This document shows positions 45,368 to 57,311 of a DNA stretch of 64,000 nucleotides, in pieces. Within the stretch, counting starts at the first letter, position 1. Each line of letters starts with the position of its first letter. Below the pieces are notes generated by a model. The model did not search any database and had not been told where the DNA came from. It saw only the letters and a list, made by a program, of their open reading frames with translations. This DNA is from Nemertoderma westbladi (lineage: Eukaryota; Xenacoelomorpha; Nemertodermatida; Nemertodermatidae): contig JAUCBJ010008183.1 of the NCBI GenBank assembly GCA_032718475.1, positions 1 through 64,000 on the forward strand. The letters are read 5' to 3'. The translations under genes and the position numbers were made by a program.

Positions 45368-48300
45368 TCAAGATAACTTGCCACCTCCATGCAGCATAAA
45401 GGAGGTGCCACCTGTAGCTGCATAGACCCTCTTACTAGGGCAAATCTGGTCCTGTAACTAGGACCCCCTTCGTTTTGGTATAAGGACGCCCTTGGTCCTG
45501 GATTAAGGACCCATATACTTGACTGCAGGGGTATATGGCCTGACCAGGCAGATGGTGATCTACCAATGGCTGGTCAGGAGTAGAGTGTTCTCATGTCCAC
45601 TCTGAGAGCACTTCACTGCGACCTGCACCTGCACCTGGCAGCAAGGGTACAGGGCATGACCCAGCAGATGAGCTGCAACAGCCAATGGTGGGTCATGTGC
45701 GCCAGAGTAGATATGGGTGATGGGCCTCATATCTGACTCCATTGCGACACCCACCCTGTGGAATGGCAAACCAGGGTGTGGTATTTGCCCCGAGAGCTGA
45801 CTCGGCAAAAAAGCACCCCCCCAACCCCCACTATGGATTACATTAGCAATGCGGAGGTCCGGCCACTAGAGGCCAGTGGAATTACCGGACACAATCGGCC
45901 TCACAGGCGTCAGTTAACTCCTGACCGGCTGCATGTCTCACCCCCTACTGGAGAGAGAGCAGCCAACAATTCTTTGAGCCCCTTTCCCGATGACCTTTCT
46001 GGCCCAAACCCTGGGTCACCAGGGAGGCCAGATTGTGATGGGGAGAGGGATTCTGGAGTTGGAGGCTACTCTCATGTTCCACCCCGACCAACAAAGCCAT
46101 TGGTGAATCTGAGGCAAGTCACTAGACTAGCCTCAGTAAACACCCTAACACTCGGGTCCCCAATGCGACAAGGTGAGCTGACTGCCTTGGCAGATAAGCT
46201 TTCTCTTAGCGCAGTGGGTGTTCAAGAGCACCGAATGCAGACTGGACAGACTGGTGAGGTTGTGATTAAGGACATGGGGGGCGGTTGGCGACTCGCCCTC
46301 GCATCAGCAGATGATAGTGGCAATGGTGGAATTGGTCTATTGATGAATCCAACTGCACATGCAGCATTGGACAAAATAGACCAAATCTCTAACCGCATCA
46401 TCCGTTGCCACTTCTCATGTTCTGGAAGACTGGCTAAGAAGTTTCCTAAGGTGGTTCTGATTGTGTGCTACTCTCCAACTAGTGTTGCCCCTGTAGAGGA
46501 GGTGGAAAATTTCTACCACAATCTACAAGCAGCTACTGATGGAGTGGATCAGCATGCATTCTTAACATTCCTGGGGGACTTTAATGCAAGTCTGCAACAA
46601 TCACCTACATCGCCCTGGGTCTATAGCAATAGTGTTAACCGAAATTCTGTCCATCTTCAGGATTTTATCTCTGGAAATGGATTGTTTTCGGCTGGAACCC
46701 AGTTCAAGAAGCGAACTGGAAAGCTATGGACTCATAGTGGACCCAGTGGTCACAAGTCCCAGATAGACCATATTCTGTTTCGTAGGAAATACAGGAGCTC
46801 TATACAAGACTGTAATGCATTTACACTTCGACCCTTCTCCAGTGACCACCGCCTTATTGTGGCCAATGTAAGACTTAGTCTGCGTGCTAGCAGAACAACG
46901 AAATCTACCTTGCCGCGGCATGACTGGTCCTCTCTGTTGCAACAGCCAAGTGTGAGATCCAGCTTCACACTACAGCTGAGTAACAGGTATGAGGCTCTTG
47001 CTTCTGAGGCGGCAGATCACTGTGAGGGCCAAACTGCCTTTACAGAAGCAGTTAAGTTAGCAGCTGCAGAAACAGTTCCTGTATACCCTCGAAACAGCAA
47101 AAGGGCCCCCTGGACTGACAACAAAATTCAAAAGTGCAGAAACGACCTTCATAAGGCGCAGAAAGAGTCCCGACTCAAACAGACTTTAGCGGCCAAGAAT
47201 GCAGTTAAGGCTGCATCTAGGTCCCTGAACAGGCAGTACTCTGTTAATCTACAGGAGCTAATAAACCAACAGGTTGATGCCATAAATGATACTGATGACA
47301 GCAGGCAATCATCCCAGGCATGGAAATCGATCAATCTGCTTACTGGGCGGAAAAGCCAACCAACCACCAAGGTTAAGGCTGAATCGCCTCAATGGTTGGA
47401 AAGCCCACTTTGAAAAGCTCCTCAATAATGACAGGGTATTGCCAGATAACTTTATAGAAGTAAAAGTGTCTGAGTCTGTACTCCCAGATATTCCCATTGG
47501 CCATATATCCTTTGCAGAAGTGAAGGCTGCTGCAAAGAGCATTAAGACCAATCGTGCCAGTGGAGTAGATGGTGTTCCCCCTGAGGTCTTTAAAATACCT
47601 GAGTGTTTAAAGCTCATCTATCCCATCATAGTAGACATGTATCGAACAACGATTCGGTTCGACAACATTTGTATCTACTGTTGATGGTGACAAAGAACCA
47701 TTTGAAGTGTTATGGGGCGTCCTCCAAGGAGACACACTTGCACCATTCTTGTTCATTATTGTGGTTGACTATGTTCTACGCATGTCCTTAGATCATCATA
47801 ATGATGATGGGGTGATGATAACTCCACCTACTGGCTCCAGAAGTCGAGGAAATCCTGCCAAGTACCTAACTGATCTAGACTTTGCTGATGACTTAGGAGT
47901 ACTCTCAGAATCATTAGAAAGAGCCCAACGGCTCCTCAGCGCATTAGAACATGCTGCTTCTAGTGTTGGTCTTTTTATTAACCCCAGAAAGACCTAAATT
48001 CTGACAGTTAACTTTGAAAGTCCTCAGCAAGTCTCTAATCGGATGAGCATAAGCTCAAAGGATGGTATGCTTGAGCATGTGGACGACTTCTGTTACATGG
48101 GATCATGGATCCGGAAGTCAGGTGAGGACCTTCGAATACGTTTTGGAAAGGCATGGGCTGGGCAGCCTTGAATAGGCTTTCCAGGATTTGGAAGTCACCG
48201 AGAATTAATCGGAAACTTAAGGTCCGATTATTTAGAGCAGCAGTAGTTACAGTACTCCTCTACGGGAGTCCATGCTGGGCTCTAACTGCTGAGGACACCA

Positions 48301-48705
48301 AATCTCTGGATGGCACATTCACAAGAATGCTACGCCGGGTTCATTGTGTCAAGTACAATGCACACATCTCCAACCAGACACTATATAACATTGGAGGTGT
48401 CTCATTGGTTCCCCCAAGCTTGACACTAGAACAAAATCGCCTCCGCTTTGCAGGACATTGCTTTCGCCGTGAGGACCAGCCAGTGCATAATCTTGTACTT
48501 TGGCAGCCTCATGGAGTGAATAAGCATGGTGGACAGCCCATGAATTTCTTGAGACGCATCTTAAAGGACACTGACCTTAAAGATGCGGATGATCTAGCAA
48601 ATGTCATGGGTGATAGGGAGTTGTGGCGGTGCAATTTTGTTGACAAGCCGGCACAGCATTCCTAAAAATGCAGCTGCAATGCAGCATGCCGATCCTAGTA
48701 GTAGC
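45368..48705 (+). mobile_element. RTE-like LINE, nearly full length, internally deleted
   Basis: The 5' UTR (about 45.4-45.8 kb) is GC-rich with two related GACCAGGCAGATG/GACCCAGCAGATG blocks. The frame 45,758-47,413 holds an apurinic-type endonuclease (AVGVQEHRMQTG, FLGDFNASLQ, SQIDHILF, SSDHRLIV). RT follows after a frameshift (RLNGWKAHFEKLLNN, SGVDGVPPEVFK). About 400 bp of the RT fingers/palm present at 52,079-52,480 of the sister copy are missing here (junction about 47,647). Beyond it are GVLQGDTLAPFLF, DLDFADDLGVL (FADD at 47,881-47,892) and the family C-terminus to TAA about 48,665. It ends AGCATGCCGATCCTAGTAGTAG. Inserted in the downstream ORF of the old BEL element. The clade (RTE versus a relative) is uncertain. 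Confidence 0.88.
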
Positions 48706-49069
48706 ATCGCAGAGGCTCCCCCTGATCCGACTAAGCGAATGATTGGGATTGGATGAGGATTTCGAGGATTGAGCGCCCAACGGATGTGCAAGACGCCTCG
48801 ACGTTCCTTTTCCCAGCGTTTTGGAACCACAGACAGCTCAACACTGGACCCCGAGCCCAGTTAGATCTCGACCACCCCCCAATCGTATCGCTCGCTCGAC
48901 ATTGAGGAGCGAGGTGGAGGAAGGAAGGGTTGCGAGCCTACCGTTAGTGTTGGAGACCGAGATTATGGAGAAAGGAAGGCTTGCAAGCCTACCGTTAGTA
49001 TTAGCTCTCAGGAGACAATATCCAGAGACCAGCAGGACCAACTTTAAGATCGTCGGGAGGACACTTTGA
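48706..49069 (+). pseudogene. Continuation of the plus-strand BEL downstream region, with two palindromic repeat units
   Basis: Right flank of the LINE insertion. A frame to TGA 49,067-49,069 carries two tandem copies of a 51-bp unit containing GGAAGGNTTGCNAGCCTACC (48,923-48,942 and 48,974-48,993), read as GR(V/L)ASLPLVL. The same unit occurs at 33,170 and 32,014, on the other side of the nested element, supporting a common parent. Confidence 0.5.
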
Positions 49070-49463
49070 GGATTGTTTCGATTATTGTGTTATATTTGGA
49101 CTAAATTAATTCGTATAATTGCCAAAGTAATTATATAATGTATTATATGTTATTATGAAAATGTTTGAAATTATTTGCCTTTTGTTTAATTTTGGATAAA
49201 TTAAGTTTGGTAATTACGCACCAAGCCTTGATAAATTAGATAGTAAATCCGTATTGGTATGTATTTATGTACGAAAGTTATATTTACGTAGTATCCGCAA
49301 TATCTCATATGCAATAAAACTCAAGCAGTGATTATTTTATATTTTAGGCCCTACATTAGATTTAGATATATTTTTTAGTTATTAGTTTTATATTTCGATT
49401 GGTGATAACAGTCTTACATACTGTTTTCAAGGAGCGGTGTGGGATTATTTCACTATTAGGTAG
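49070..49463 (+). mobile_element. 3' UTR, polypurine tract and LTR stub of the plus-strand BEL element
   Basis: 49,284-49,437 matches 6,950-7,098. CAAGGAGCGG at 49,428-49,437 precedes TGTGGGATTATTTCACTA, the LTR start also seen at 28,231. The match ends after about 26 bases of LTR. Confidence 0.65.
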
Positions 49464-50300
49464 ATTTTTTTGACACCAAAAGTTCAAGCGAAGAGCGACA
49501 AAAAATCTTAAACGTTTTTCAGTATTGCAATTTTAAAAAGGCATTGTTTTTCTCAGTTAAGTGATATAGGATTTGGGGGCCGTGCGGTTCTCTTGACCAA
49601 ACTCCAGCCTGTGCATTTCCATTGTAAGGGAATAATTAGATATTTTAAAAAATTTAATTTAATAATGTGAATATTTAGAATATTATATTACAGTAATAAT
49701 AATTAAAAATACGAATGTTCTTATTAATTTTACATTTTGTTTGTATTCTTGTGCGAGGCTCTAGAGGCGTGACCTAGTTAGTCTATACCTAAATACTGCT
49801 CAATATCTAGATTGTAAGGGCTTGATGTTTTTTCGCCCCCGATTTTTTTTTATTTCCCTTACCACCTTAGGTATTAGAGACCTAATTAAACTTCCTGTAC
49901 TTTTTGCCTGATTCCTGTTTTCCTATCCTAACAAATGCATTTGATCTTGCTTAGTTTCCTGGAACTTCACAATGGATAATGCACTGTTAGAGTTTGACTA
50001 CAGCACTACTTCCTTGATACACTCTCAAGCAAGTAAGGTTACTTTCCACTATTACCCCGTAATGGTGTTTTGCAGGATATGTTTTGGATCCTGCATTGGA
50101 GCCAAAGACGTAGCCCCTAATGGATGAGGTTTTATTTCCAAGGTGAGTTAATACATGATGAAGCTCGATTAGATATTTCGGCGCTGAGTGTAACAACCAA
50201 CTCCTGCCAACCAACACCCGCCAAACAACCTAGAAGAAAGTAATTTAAATCAATATGTATCTAAATAACATATCTAATAATAAATAAATCCTAATTATAA
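49464..50300. other. Intergenic DNA
   Basis: No gene, repeat end or motif I can support. A 76-codon minus-strand frame at 49,987-50,217 has no recognised domain. Confidence 0.45.
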
Positions 50301-50301
50301 G

Positions 50302-51651
50302 GGTGTTCCACAAAATTTGACAATATTTGTTTTTTTTAATAACTTTGCGCAATGTAAAACTAATTTCCTAATTTTGGTGGCAATCGGAAGCCAAAAGATA
50401 AACTTAAACTTTGGTTTGGGTATGGAATATTTTAGTTGCTATGGAAACATACTATATTGTTCTGAAAAATGTTATGAAATGTCCTCAAATATTTATTCGG
50501 GAGATGTTGAATTTTAGACAAATTTTAAATGTTGATCTAAATTAAGTATTATTAGTGAAGTCAGAGAGTGAAGTCACGTGAAGTGGGAATCTAAATTTAT
50601 TTATTCTAGAAAAAATAATCTATCTGGTACCTCATAGTGTGTTTTAATTGCGCATGTTACAAAAATATTGGTTGTCTACTGTTATTATATAGTCTTCATG
50701 GTTAGGCTTACAGTCACTACATAATTACAGCATATAAACGTGTTTGGTGTACAATTAGTTGTCAATTTAATAACTAATAAATATGTTTAGAAAGTTATCA
50801 TCATAAGTAAGTTTTTTGAGCTGAAATCTGCAAAACTTATATCACTAAAGTAGTATTCATCCCTTAAATATCCTGGATGAATGCGACCTACAAGGAAAGA
50901 CATCTAAGATTGTCATTAAATTTCGTGACGAAAACGTACTTGTGAGTAAGAAAGGTTCTAGTAGACTGCCCCTTAGCGAAAATGTTGTTAATAATATTAG
51001 ACAACATTTAACCACATACCCCGTGGATGTGTTAGTCTCGGATGTTTGGATAGGACTGCAAAGAATCTCTACTGTTGAGCTTACAAACTCAAAATCGTTC
51101 AAGGACTACAATCTTCAGATTAAGCAACACGAGTTGGAGCCGCTTCTAAAATTACTGAATTCCTCCATGATAGGACCTAAGTAATGTGTTCTTCAGCGAG
51201 GCTGCAACTTTCGATATCAACGGCCAAGTGAACTGAACAGGTGGAAAATTGAAGGATTTGGGGAAAGGAAAATCCTCAGAAAATTGTAGAAAAGTTTAGG
51301 GATACCACAAAGGTAGATGTGGGCTGCAATGTCCGAATCCAAACATTTTGTCCCCTATTTCTTCCCACATTCTACTGTCAACAGGTTCTCTTACCTAGAC
51401 ATGCTAAAGGACTACTTTGTTACCTCCCCAATTAGCAAATCTCTACACGGCAATCTTTCAACAAGATGGTGCACCACCCACTGGGGCTTATTGGTAAGAG
51501 AGTATTTGAATGAAAATTTTCAGAAACCATGGATCGGTCGCGATGGTCACGAAACATGGCCACCACGATCACCTGACATGAAGGATCTTGGATTTCAGTC
51601 TTTGGGGGCATGTGAAAAATCTAGTCTACCCCCCCCCCCCCCCCCCCCCCC
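50302..51651 (+). pseudogene. Tc1/mariner-type DNA transposon, decayed
   Basis: GGGTGTTCCACAAAATTTG at 50,302 looks like the left terminal repeat of this group. 50,942-51,184 contains helix-turn-helix remains (PLSENVVNNIRQHLTTYPVD, KDYNLQIKQHEL). FFSEAATFDINGQVN near 51,190 is the first catalytic block, with alanine where this family has its acidic residue. 51,317-51,600 reads WAAMSESKHFVPYFF, HWGLLVREYLNENF, then WIGRDG and WPPRSPD, the end of the DDE domain. Indels separate the parts. The right end is replaced by a 23-C run (51,629-51,651). Confidence 0.75.
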
Positions 51652-51713
51652 GGTATTTGTACAACATTTTATAGCCAGGTACTAATAGGGTTAAGGAACT
51701 AGTATTGTTTTAC

Positions 51714-53527
51714 GACAGCAGGCAATCATCCCAGGCATGGAAATCAATCAATCTGCTTACTGGGCGGAAAAGCCAACCAACCACCAAGGTTAAGGCTGAA
51801 TCACCAGCCGATCGCCTCAATGGTTGGAAAGCCCACTTTGAAAAGCTCCTCAATAATGACAGGTTATTGCCTGATAACTTTATAGAAGTAAAAGTGTCTG
51901 AGTCTGTACTCCCAGATATTCCCATTGGCGATATCTCCTTTGCAGAAGTGAAGGCTGCTGCAAAGAGCATTAAGACCAATCGTGCCAGTGGAGTAGATGG
52001 TGTTCCCCCTGAGGTTTTTAAAATACCTGAGTGTTTAAAGCTCATCTATCCCATCATAGTAGACATGTACCGTACAACAAGAGTCCCACAAGAAATGAAA
52101 ACAAATAAGTTGGTGCCAGTTCCCAAGGAGGGCAACCTAACACTCTATGGTTCTTTTCGGGGAATCTCATTGATCTCGATTGCTGCAAAACTATACAATA
52201 GAATTCTATTAAATCGCATCAGGGATCCATCCCATTGAGAGACTGCTACGTGGAAATCAGAATGGGTTCCGTAAAGGTCGTGGGACCATGGAGCCCATTT
52301 TGGCACTTAGAAGGATAATTGAAGAGTTATCAAAAAAGAAAGACAGGCATCTGGCTGTTATCTTTGTTGACTTCTTCAAGGCCTTTGATTCAGTCTCTCG
52401 CTCACGTATGTTCAGCATACTTTCATTATATGGGATTCCTGATGAAATTATTGCAGCAATCAGATCAGTATACGATGGTTCGACAACATTTGTGTCTACT
52501 GTTGACGGTGACACAGAACCATTTGAAGTGTTATGGGGCGTCCTCCAAGGAGACACACTTGCACCATTCTTTTTCATTATTGTGGTTGACTATGTTCTAC
52601 GCATGTCCTTAGATCATTATAATGATGATGGGGTGATGATAACTCCACCTACTGGCTCCAGAAGTCGAGGAAATCCTGCCAAGTACCTAACTATCTAGAC
52701 TTTGCTGATGACTTAGGAGTACTCTGAGAATCATTAGAGGGAGCCCAACGGCTCCTCAGCTCATTAGAACATGCTGCTTCTAGTGTTGGTCTTTTTATTA
52801 ACTCCAGAAAGACCAAAATTCTGACAGTTAACTTTGAAAGTCCTCAGCAAGTCTCTGATCGGATGAGCATAAGCTCAAAGGATGGTATGCTTGAGCATGT
52901 GGACGACTTCTGTTACCTGGGATCATGGATCCGGAAGTCAGGTGATCAGGTGAGGACCTTCGAATACGTAAGGGAAAGGCATGGGCAGCCTTGAATAGGC
53001 TTTCCAGGATTTGGAAGTCACCGAGAATTAATCGGAAACTTAAGGTCCGATTATTTAGAGCAGCAGTAGTTCCAGTACTCCTCTACGGGAGTCCATGCTG
53101 GGCTCTAACTGCTGACGACACCAAATCTCTGGATGGCACATTCACAAGAATGCTACGCCGGGTACATTGTGTCAAGTACAATGCACACATCTTCAACCAG
53201 ACACTATATAACATAACATTGGAGGTGTCTCATTGGTTCCCCCAAGCTTGACACTAGAACAAAATCGCCTCCGCTTTGCAGGACATTGCTTTCGCCGTGA
53301 GGACTAGCCAGTGCATAATCTTGTACTTTGGCAGCCTCATGGAGTGAATAAGCATGGTGGACAGCCCATGACTTTCTTGAGACGCATCTTAAAGGACACT
53401 GGCCTTAAAGATGCGGATGATCTAGCAAATGTCATGGGTGATAGGGAGTTGTGGCGGTGCAATTTTGTTGACAAGCCGGCACAGCATTCTTAAAAATGCA
53501 GCTGCAATGCAGCATGCCGATCCTAGT
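51714..53527 (+). mobile_element. RTE-like LINE, 5'-truncated second copy
   Basis: Starts within the endonuclease-RT linker and keeps the RT region deleted from the 45-48 kb copy: NKLVPVPKEGNLTLYGSFRG, KDRHLAVIFVDFFKAFDSVS, GVLQGDTLAPFFF. The FADD block is broken by a stop and shift near 52,696. The C-terminus and 3' end (GATCCTAGTAGTATTG) match the other copies. Several stops; inactive. Confidence 0.9.
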
Positions 53528-53923
53528 AGTATTGTTTTATTACAATAATTTAATTATACTCCCGATATTTTTACTCTCGAATTTTTGACTCTCGATGTTT
53601 CTTGAACTGGCATTATTAGCGATATTTTTCAAAACTCCATATTTTTACTCTCGATGTTTTTATTCGCGATATTTTTAGGTCTCGATATTTTTTAATATAA
53701 CCGTTTCACAGGGCGCACAATATTGGTTGTATCAATGTTACAAATTTCTATAATTATGGTGGAACTCTATCCCACCTGTTAAAGCCAACTATAGTCACTT
53801 CAGATTGGAAGGAACTATTGGGTCATTGAACCTTCTCCATGGGAAAATCTAAGAAATCACGACAGGGGCCTTCGTGCAGCAAAACTTGCAAGAAAATTGT
53901 AAGGTAATATTATATTGAGTGGT
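53528..53923. other. Spacer with repeated CTCGAT-type heptamers
   Basis: 53,560-53,700 repeats ACTCTCGATRTTTTT-like words about six times. No coding sequence. Confidence 0.5.
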
Positions 53924-54128
53924 GGAACATTGTATATTGACTAATGTTAATTAAGCGAGCTAATTTAGCTCGGCATCATTGCTTCATATACAATGTTCCA
54001 TTATCTGTTTTACATTTGTTTGACCTTCTGTGCATTCATTACATGATATATTATATCGTGTAACTAGAAAAGGAGAAATATATTATAGTCGTTTAATTAT
54101 AAATCAACTTTGATTTTCTTACCGTACA
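53924..54128 (+). mobile_element. 5' LTR region of a Ty3/gypsy element
   Basis: 53,965-54,061 is identical over 97 bp to 60,042-60,138 at the far side of the element. It also contains an inverted pair, GGAACATTGTATAT (about 53,926) and ATATACAATGTTCC (about 53,987). It ends TACA just before the primer-binding site. Confidence 0.7.
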
Positions 54129-54129
54129 T

Positions 54130-54147
54130 TGGTAACCCAGACGAGTG
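54130..54147 (+). promoter_or_regulatory. Primer-binding site
   Basis: TGGTAACCCAGACGAGTG lies two bases after the LTR end and has the TGG start expected of a site complementary to a tRNA 3' end. It resembles the tryptophan-tRNA sites of CsRn1-group gypsy elements; that identity is inferred. Confidence 0.65.
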
Positions 54148-54176
54148 TACAAATTTAATTTACTCTAAAAAAAACA

Positions 54177-55369
54177 ATGTCATTATCAAGTTACCGTAAG
54201 GCAGTGTTAACCCAATTACGATCCAATGATGCCACTTTCCAATCACCGGGAAAAAAAGCCGATATAATCGATGAACTGAATATGGAGAATCAAACTGTGG
54301 TAAAGATTCTGCTAAAAAATGCCACAACATCAGGTGATCCAGAAAATAGCGCAAACTGCAACAAGAAAGTAAAACTTCCCGAGTTTTACTCCAAGGACGC
54401 TAGAGTGTGGTTCCAACAAATCGAAGAGATCCTGCAAAGTCATACACCCTCTTCAATGAAATCGAACCTGTTGGCGGTATTGCCACAGAAACTATTCTTG
54501 ATTCGGGTGCCAACGTAAATGATTCTTTCGAAAATATTAAAGAAAACATCATAACTCTCCTCGCAGACAGCGATGATGAACGTCTTAGAAAGGTTCTGGC
54601 GTCTCAAGAGCTAGGCGACAGAAAACATTCCGTTGCGAAGCGTCACATGATGCGAATGGCACCAGGAAACGAGAAAATGGTTCGCTTGAGATTTTTAGAC
54701 ATCCTTCCAGAGAATATCAGCATAGTCCTCGCCACACTCACTGACCTCAGAGTCGACCGCCTGGCAGAGGTGGCTGACAAGATGATGGAGCAGCACCAAG
54801 CTCAGTCGGTTTCATCATCGTCATCATCGATCAATGCAACAAAGGAAACCAGCATTCGGAAGCTACAAGATTCTCAAGAATTTCTGTTACAATCTCAGCA
54901 GAAACTCTCTGAACAGATTGCTCAAGTTACTTCTCAACTGATCAACTTGTCGGGTGATCGCAGTTGGAGCAGAGGTCGGAACACTCAACGTTCATTTGGT
55001 CCTTCCAGATCACAAAGCTCACGACGATCTCAAAGCAGAAATCGTTCAAGTTCTCGACACTATGATCCAAATGGTACGTGGTGTTACTATCATTTTACGT
55101 ACGGCAAAGATGCAACTAAATGTAAGTCCCCGTGCAACTGGCGTGATCCTACTTCTCCAAGGGAAAGCAAATCATCAGGTGGGAAGTTTAACTCTGATAA
55201 TACATCGAATAATGTGAATTCAATTACTGTCAATTGTTTACCAGTTGGTGAAGTATTAGTAGATAGCGGAAGTGATTTATCTATTTTTCCGCCACAATAC
55301 AAGAAATATTTACACAATTTTAACGCAGAAACTACTAAATTAAGAGCAGCGAATTCCTCCATCCATTAA
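54177..55369 (+). pseudogene. Ty3/gypsy Gag and start of protease, one frameshift
   Basis: ATG at 54,177 opens Gag, with KLPEFYSKDARVWFQQIEEI typical of CsRn1/mag-like gypsy capsids. Near 54,440 the frame shifts and continues (LRKVLASQELGDRKHSVAKR, RFLDILPENIS, ADKMMEQHQAQS), with a Ser/Arg-rich nucleocapsid region and WCYYHFTYGKDATKCKSPCNW-like zinc-binding residues at 55,078-55,140. Protease begins at VLVDSGSDLSIFPP (about 55,255). The frame stops at 55,369 and the rest of protease continues broken to about 55,480 (EFSWTFIYFIVADICQP). Confidence 0.85.
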
Positions 55370-55811
55370 AACTTATGGTGAAGGAACTTTAAGACTTATA
55401 ATCCCTGAAATATCCACCAAAGAATTTAGTTGGACATTTATTTATTTTATAGTTGCTGATATTTGCCAGCCTATATTATGATTATAATTTTTTCATCATT
55501 ACGATATTAACATTAATTGCGGCATAGAAAAATCGCTTTCCGACAACCAAAAATTGAGTCAACTGACAAAGTCGCACGAATAAGTAAACAAAGCAATTCT
55601 AGTGACTTAATCTTTGGCTACTTTGAAAACCAAAGTTTTGTGAATGTATCAATTCTGTGTTATTTTGGTGTTACTTTAGACGACTTTACAGTAGGTAACA
55701 CGTTAATTGGTTGCGCTGGCCCCCCTACGATAAATATTAACAATTATTCTTCCGGCAGTTAAAACTCCCAATATCAATCGCATACAATCTAACAACCGGT
55801 TAAATAAAACA

Positions 55812-57311
55812 TTGGAAAAATATAAATCAGTATTTTCATCAGAAAATTATTTTCGGATAAATCACGATAGAAAACACCACATCATAACAAGTGGACGGAC
55901 CCCTTGCTCATCGAAACCAAGGAGGCTCAATTGTCAAAAATTTTCCGTGGCAAAAACGGAATTTAATAATTTGATAAAGGACAATATTGTGGAACGTTGT
56001 GATTCCCCGTGGTCTTCACCGTTGCATCTAGCTCCAACACCAAACGGTCTTTGGAAACCGTGTGGGGACTTTAGAAAACTAAATGAAATGACTGTTCCGG
56101 ACAGCTACCCAATGCCTAACATTGCAGATATAACTAATAATTTTCGAGATTGTACTATATTTACCAAAATAGATTTAAAGTCGGCATTTCACCAAATACC
56201 ATTTGCTCAGGATGATATAAAAAAGACGGCAATAACTACACCGTTTGGTATGTTCGTATTTAAGCGAATGCCTTTTGGGCTTCGAAATGCCACCCAAACA
56301 TTTCAGAGAGTTATGGATACAAGTTTATGCGATTTAGACTGTTGTGTAGCCTATATTGACGATATTTTAGTAGCTAGTAAAAATTCCGAGCAACATTATT
56401 CTGATGTAGAATCTGTATTGAAAAGGCTTGAAAAATGTGGTCTTAAAGCGAATAAGACCAAATGTGAATTTTTCAAATCAGAAATAGTTTTTCTTGGTCA
56501 CGTAGTGTCTGCAAATGGAATACAACCAAATCCTCAAAAACTGAAAGCAATTGAAGATTTTCCCCAACCAAAAACCATGTCCTCACTTCGTAGGTTCTTG
56601 GTAATGTGTGGGTTCTACCACCGATTCGTGCCGAAATTTTCAGAAATAGCAACTCCACTCACAAATTTATCAAGAAAGAAAAATAATACACCTGATAAAT
56701 TCTCGATGAATGAAGATGCTGAAAAATCTTTTATCAAATTAAAAACTGCCTTAAAACAAGCAGTAGCACTATCGTTTCCAGTACATGACGCTCCGTTATC
56801 CATTACCACAGACGCGTCGGCTTTCGCAGTTGGTGCAGTGGTCCATCAGATGGTTAACGAACATTATGAGCCACTGGCGTTTTACTCTAAAAAAATAACT
56901 GAAAACGAAAGTAAAAAGTCCGCGTTTGATCGTGACCTTTTAGCCATTTATGTTACTCTCAAACACCACGATTGGTTGTTAGGTCAAAATGTCACTATGT
57001 TTACCGACCATAAACCCCTTGAAAAATGTTTAAGTATGAAAAATCCCACGCCACAGCAGTCACGTTGGCTCTCTTTCATTTCTGAATTTGATTGCAAAAT
57101 CAAACACGTTGCAGGTAGAGATAATATTGTAGCTGATGCTTTGTCAAGGCTAGTTTCGGTGATATATTTTGATAATATATCGCAATTAGCCGAAGCACAG
57201 GAACAAGACAAATCTTTACAATCATTTTTCAGGGAAACCTCTCTGCCTTTACAAAAACTTTCTACAGATTGCAAAAAATTACTGTGTTTGACTCAACAGG
57301 AAATAATTTGA
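55812..57311 (+). CDS. Ty3/gypsy reverse transcriptase and RNase H
   Basis: 499 open codons. RT: KDNIVERCDSPWSSPLHLAP, KPCGDFRKLNEMTVPD, FTKIDLKSAFHQIPF, FKRMPFGLRNATQTFQR, and the palm YIDD at 56,352-56,363, then FLGHVVSANGI. RNase H: TTDASAFAVGAVV, LLAIYVTLKHHDWLL, FTDHKPLEK, and VAGRDNIVADALSRL. Both domains keep their catalytic residues and the block is undamaged, unlike the flanking Gag and integrase. The enzyme copies element RNA into DNA. It ends in a stop at 57,309, where integrase must be reached in another frame. Confidence 0.9.
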   Translation: MEKYKSVFSSENYFRINHDRKHHIITSGRTPCSSKPRRLNCQKFSVAKTEFNNLIKDNIVERCDSPWSSPLHLAPTPNGLWKPCGDFRKLNEMTVPDSYPMPNIADITNNFRDCTIFTKIDLKSAFHQIPFAQDDIKKTAITTPFGMFVFKRMPFGLRNATQTFQRVMDTSLCDLDCCVAYIDDILVASKNSEQHYSDVESVLKRLEKCGLKANKTKCEFFKSEIVFLGHVVSANGIQPNPQKLKAIEDFPQPKTMSSLRRFLVMCGFYHRFVPKFSEIATPLTNLSRKKNNTPDKFSMNEDAEKSFIKLKTALKQAVALSFPVHDAPLSITTDASAFAVGAVVHQMVNEHYEPLAFYSKKITENESKKSAFDRDLLAIYVTLKHHDWLLGQNVTMFTDHKPLEKCLSMKNPTPQQSRWLSFISEFDCKIKHVAGRDNIVADALSRLVSVIYFDNISQLAEAQEQDKSLQSFFRETSLPLQKLSTDCKKLLCLTQQEII

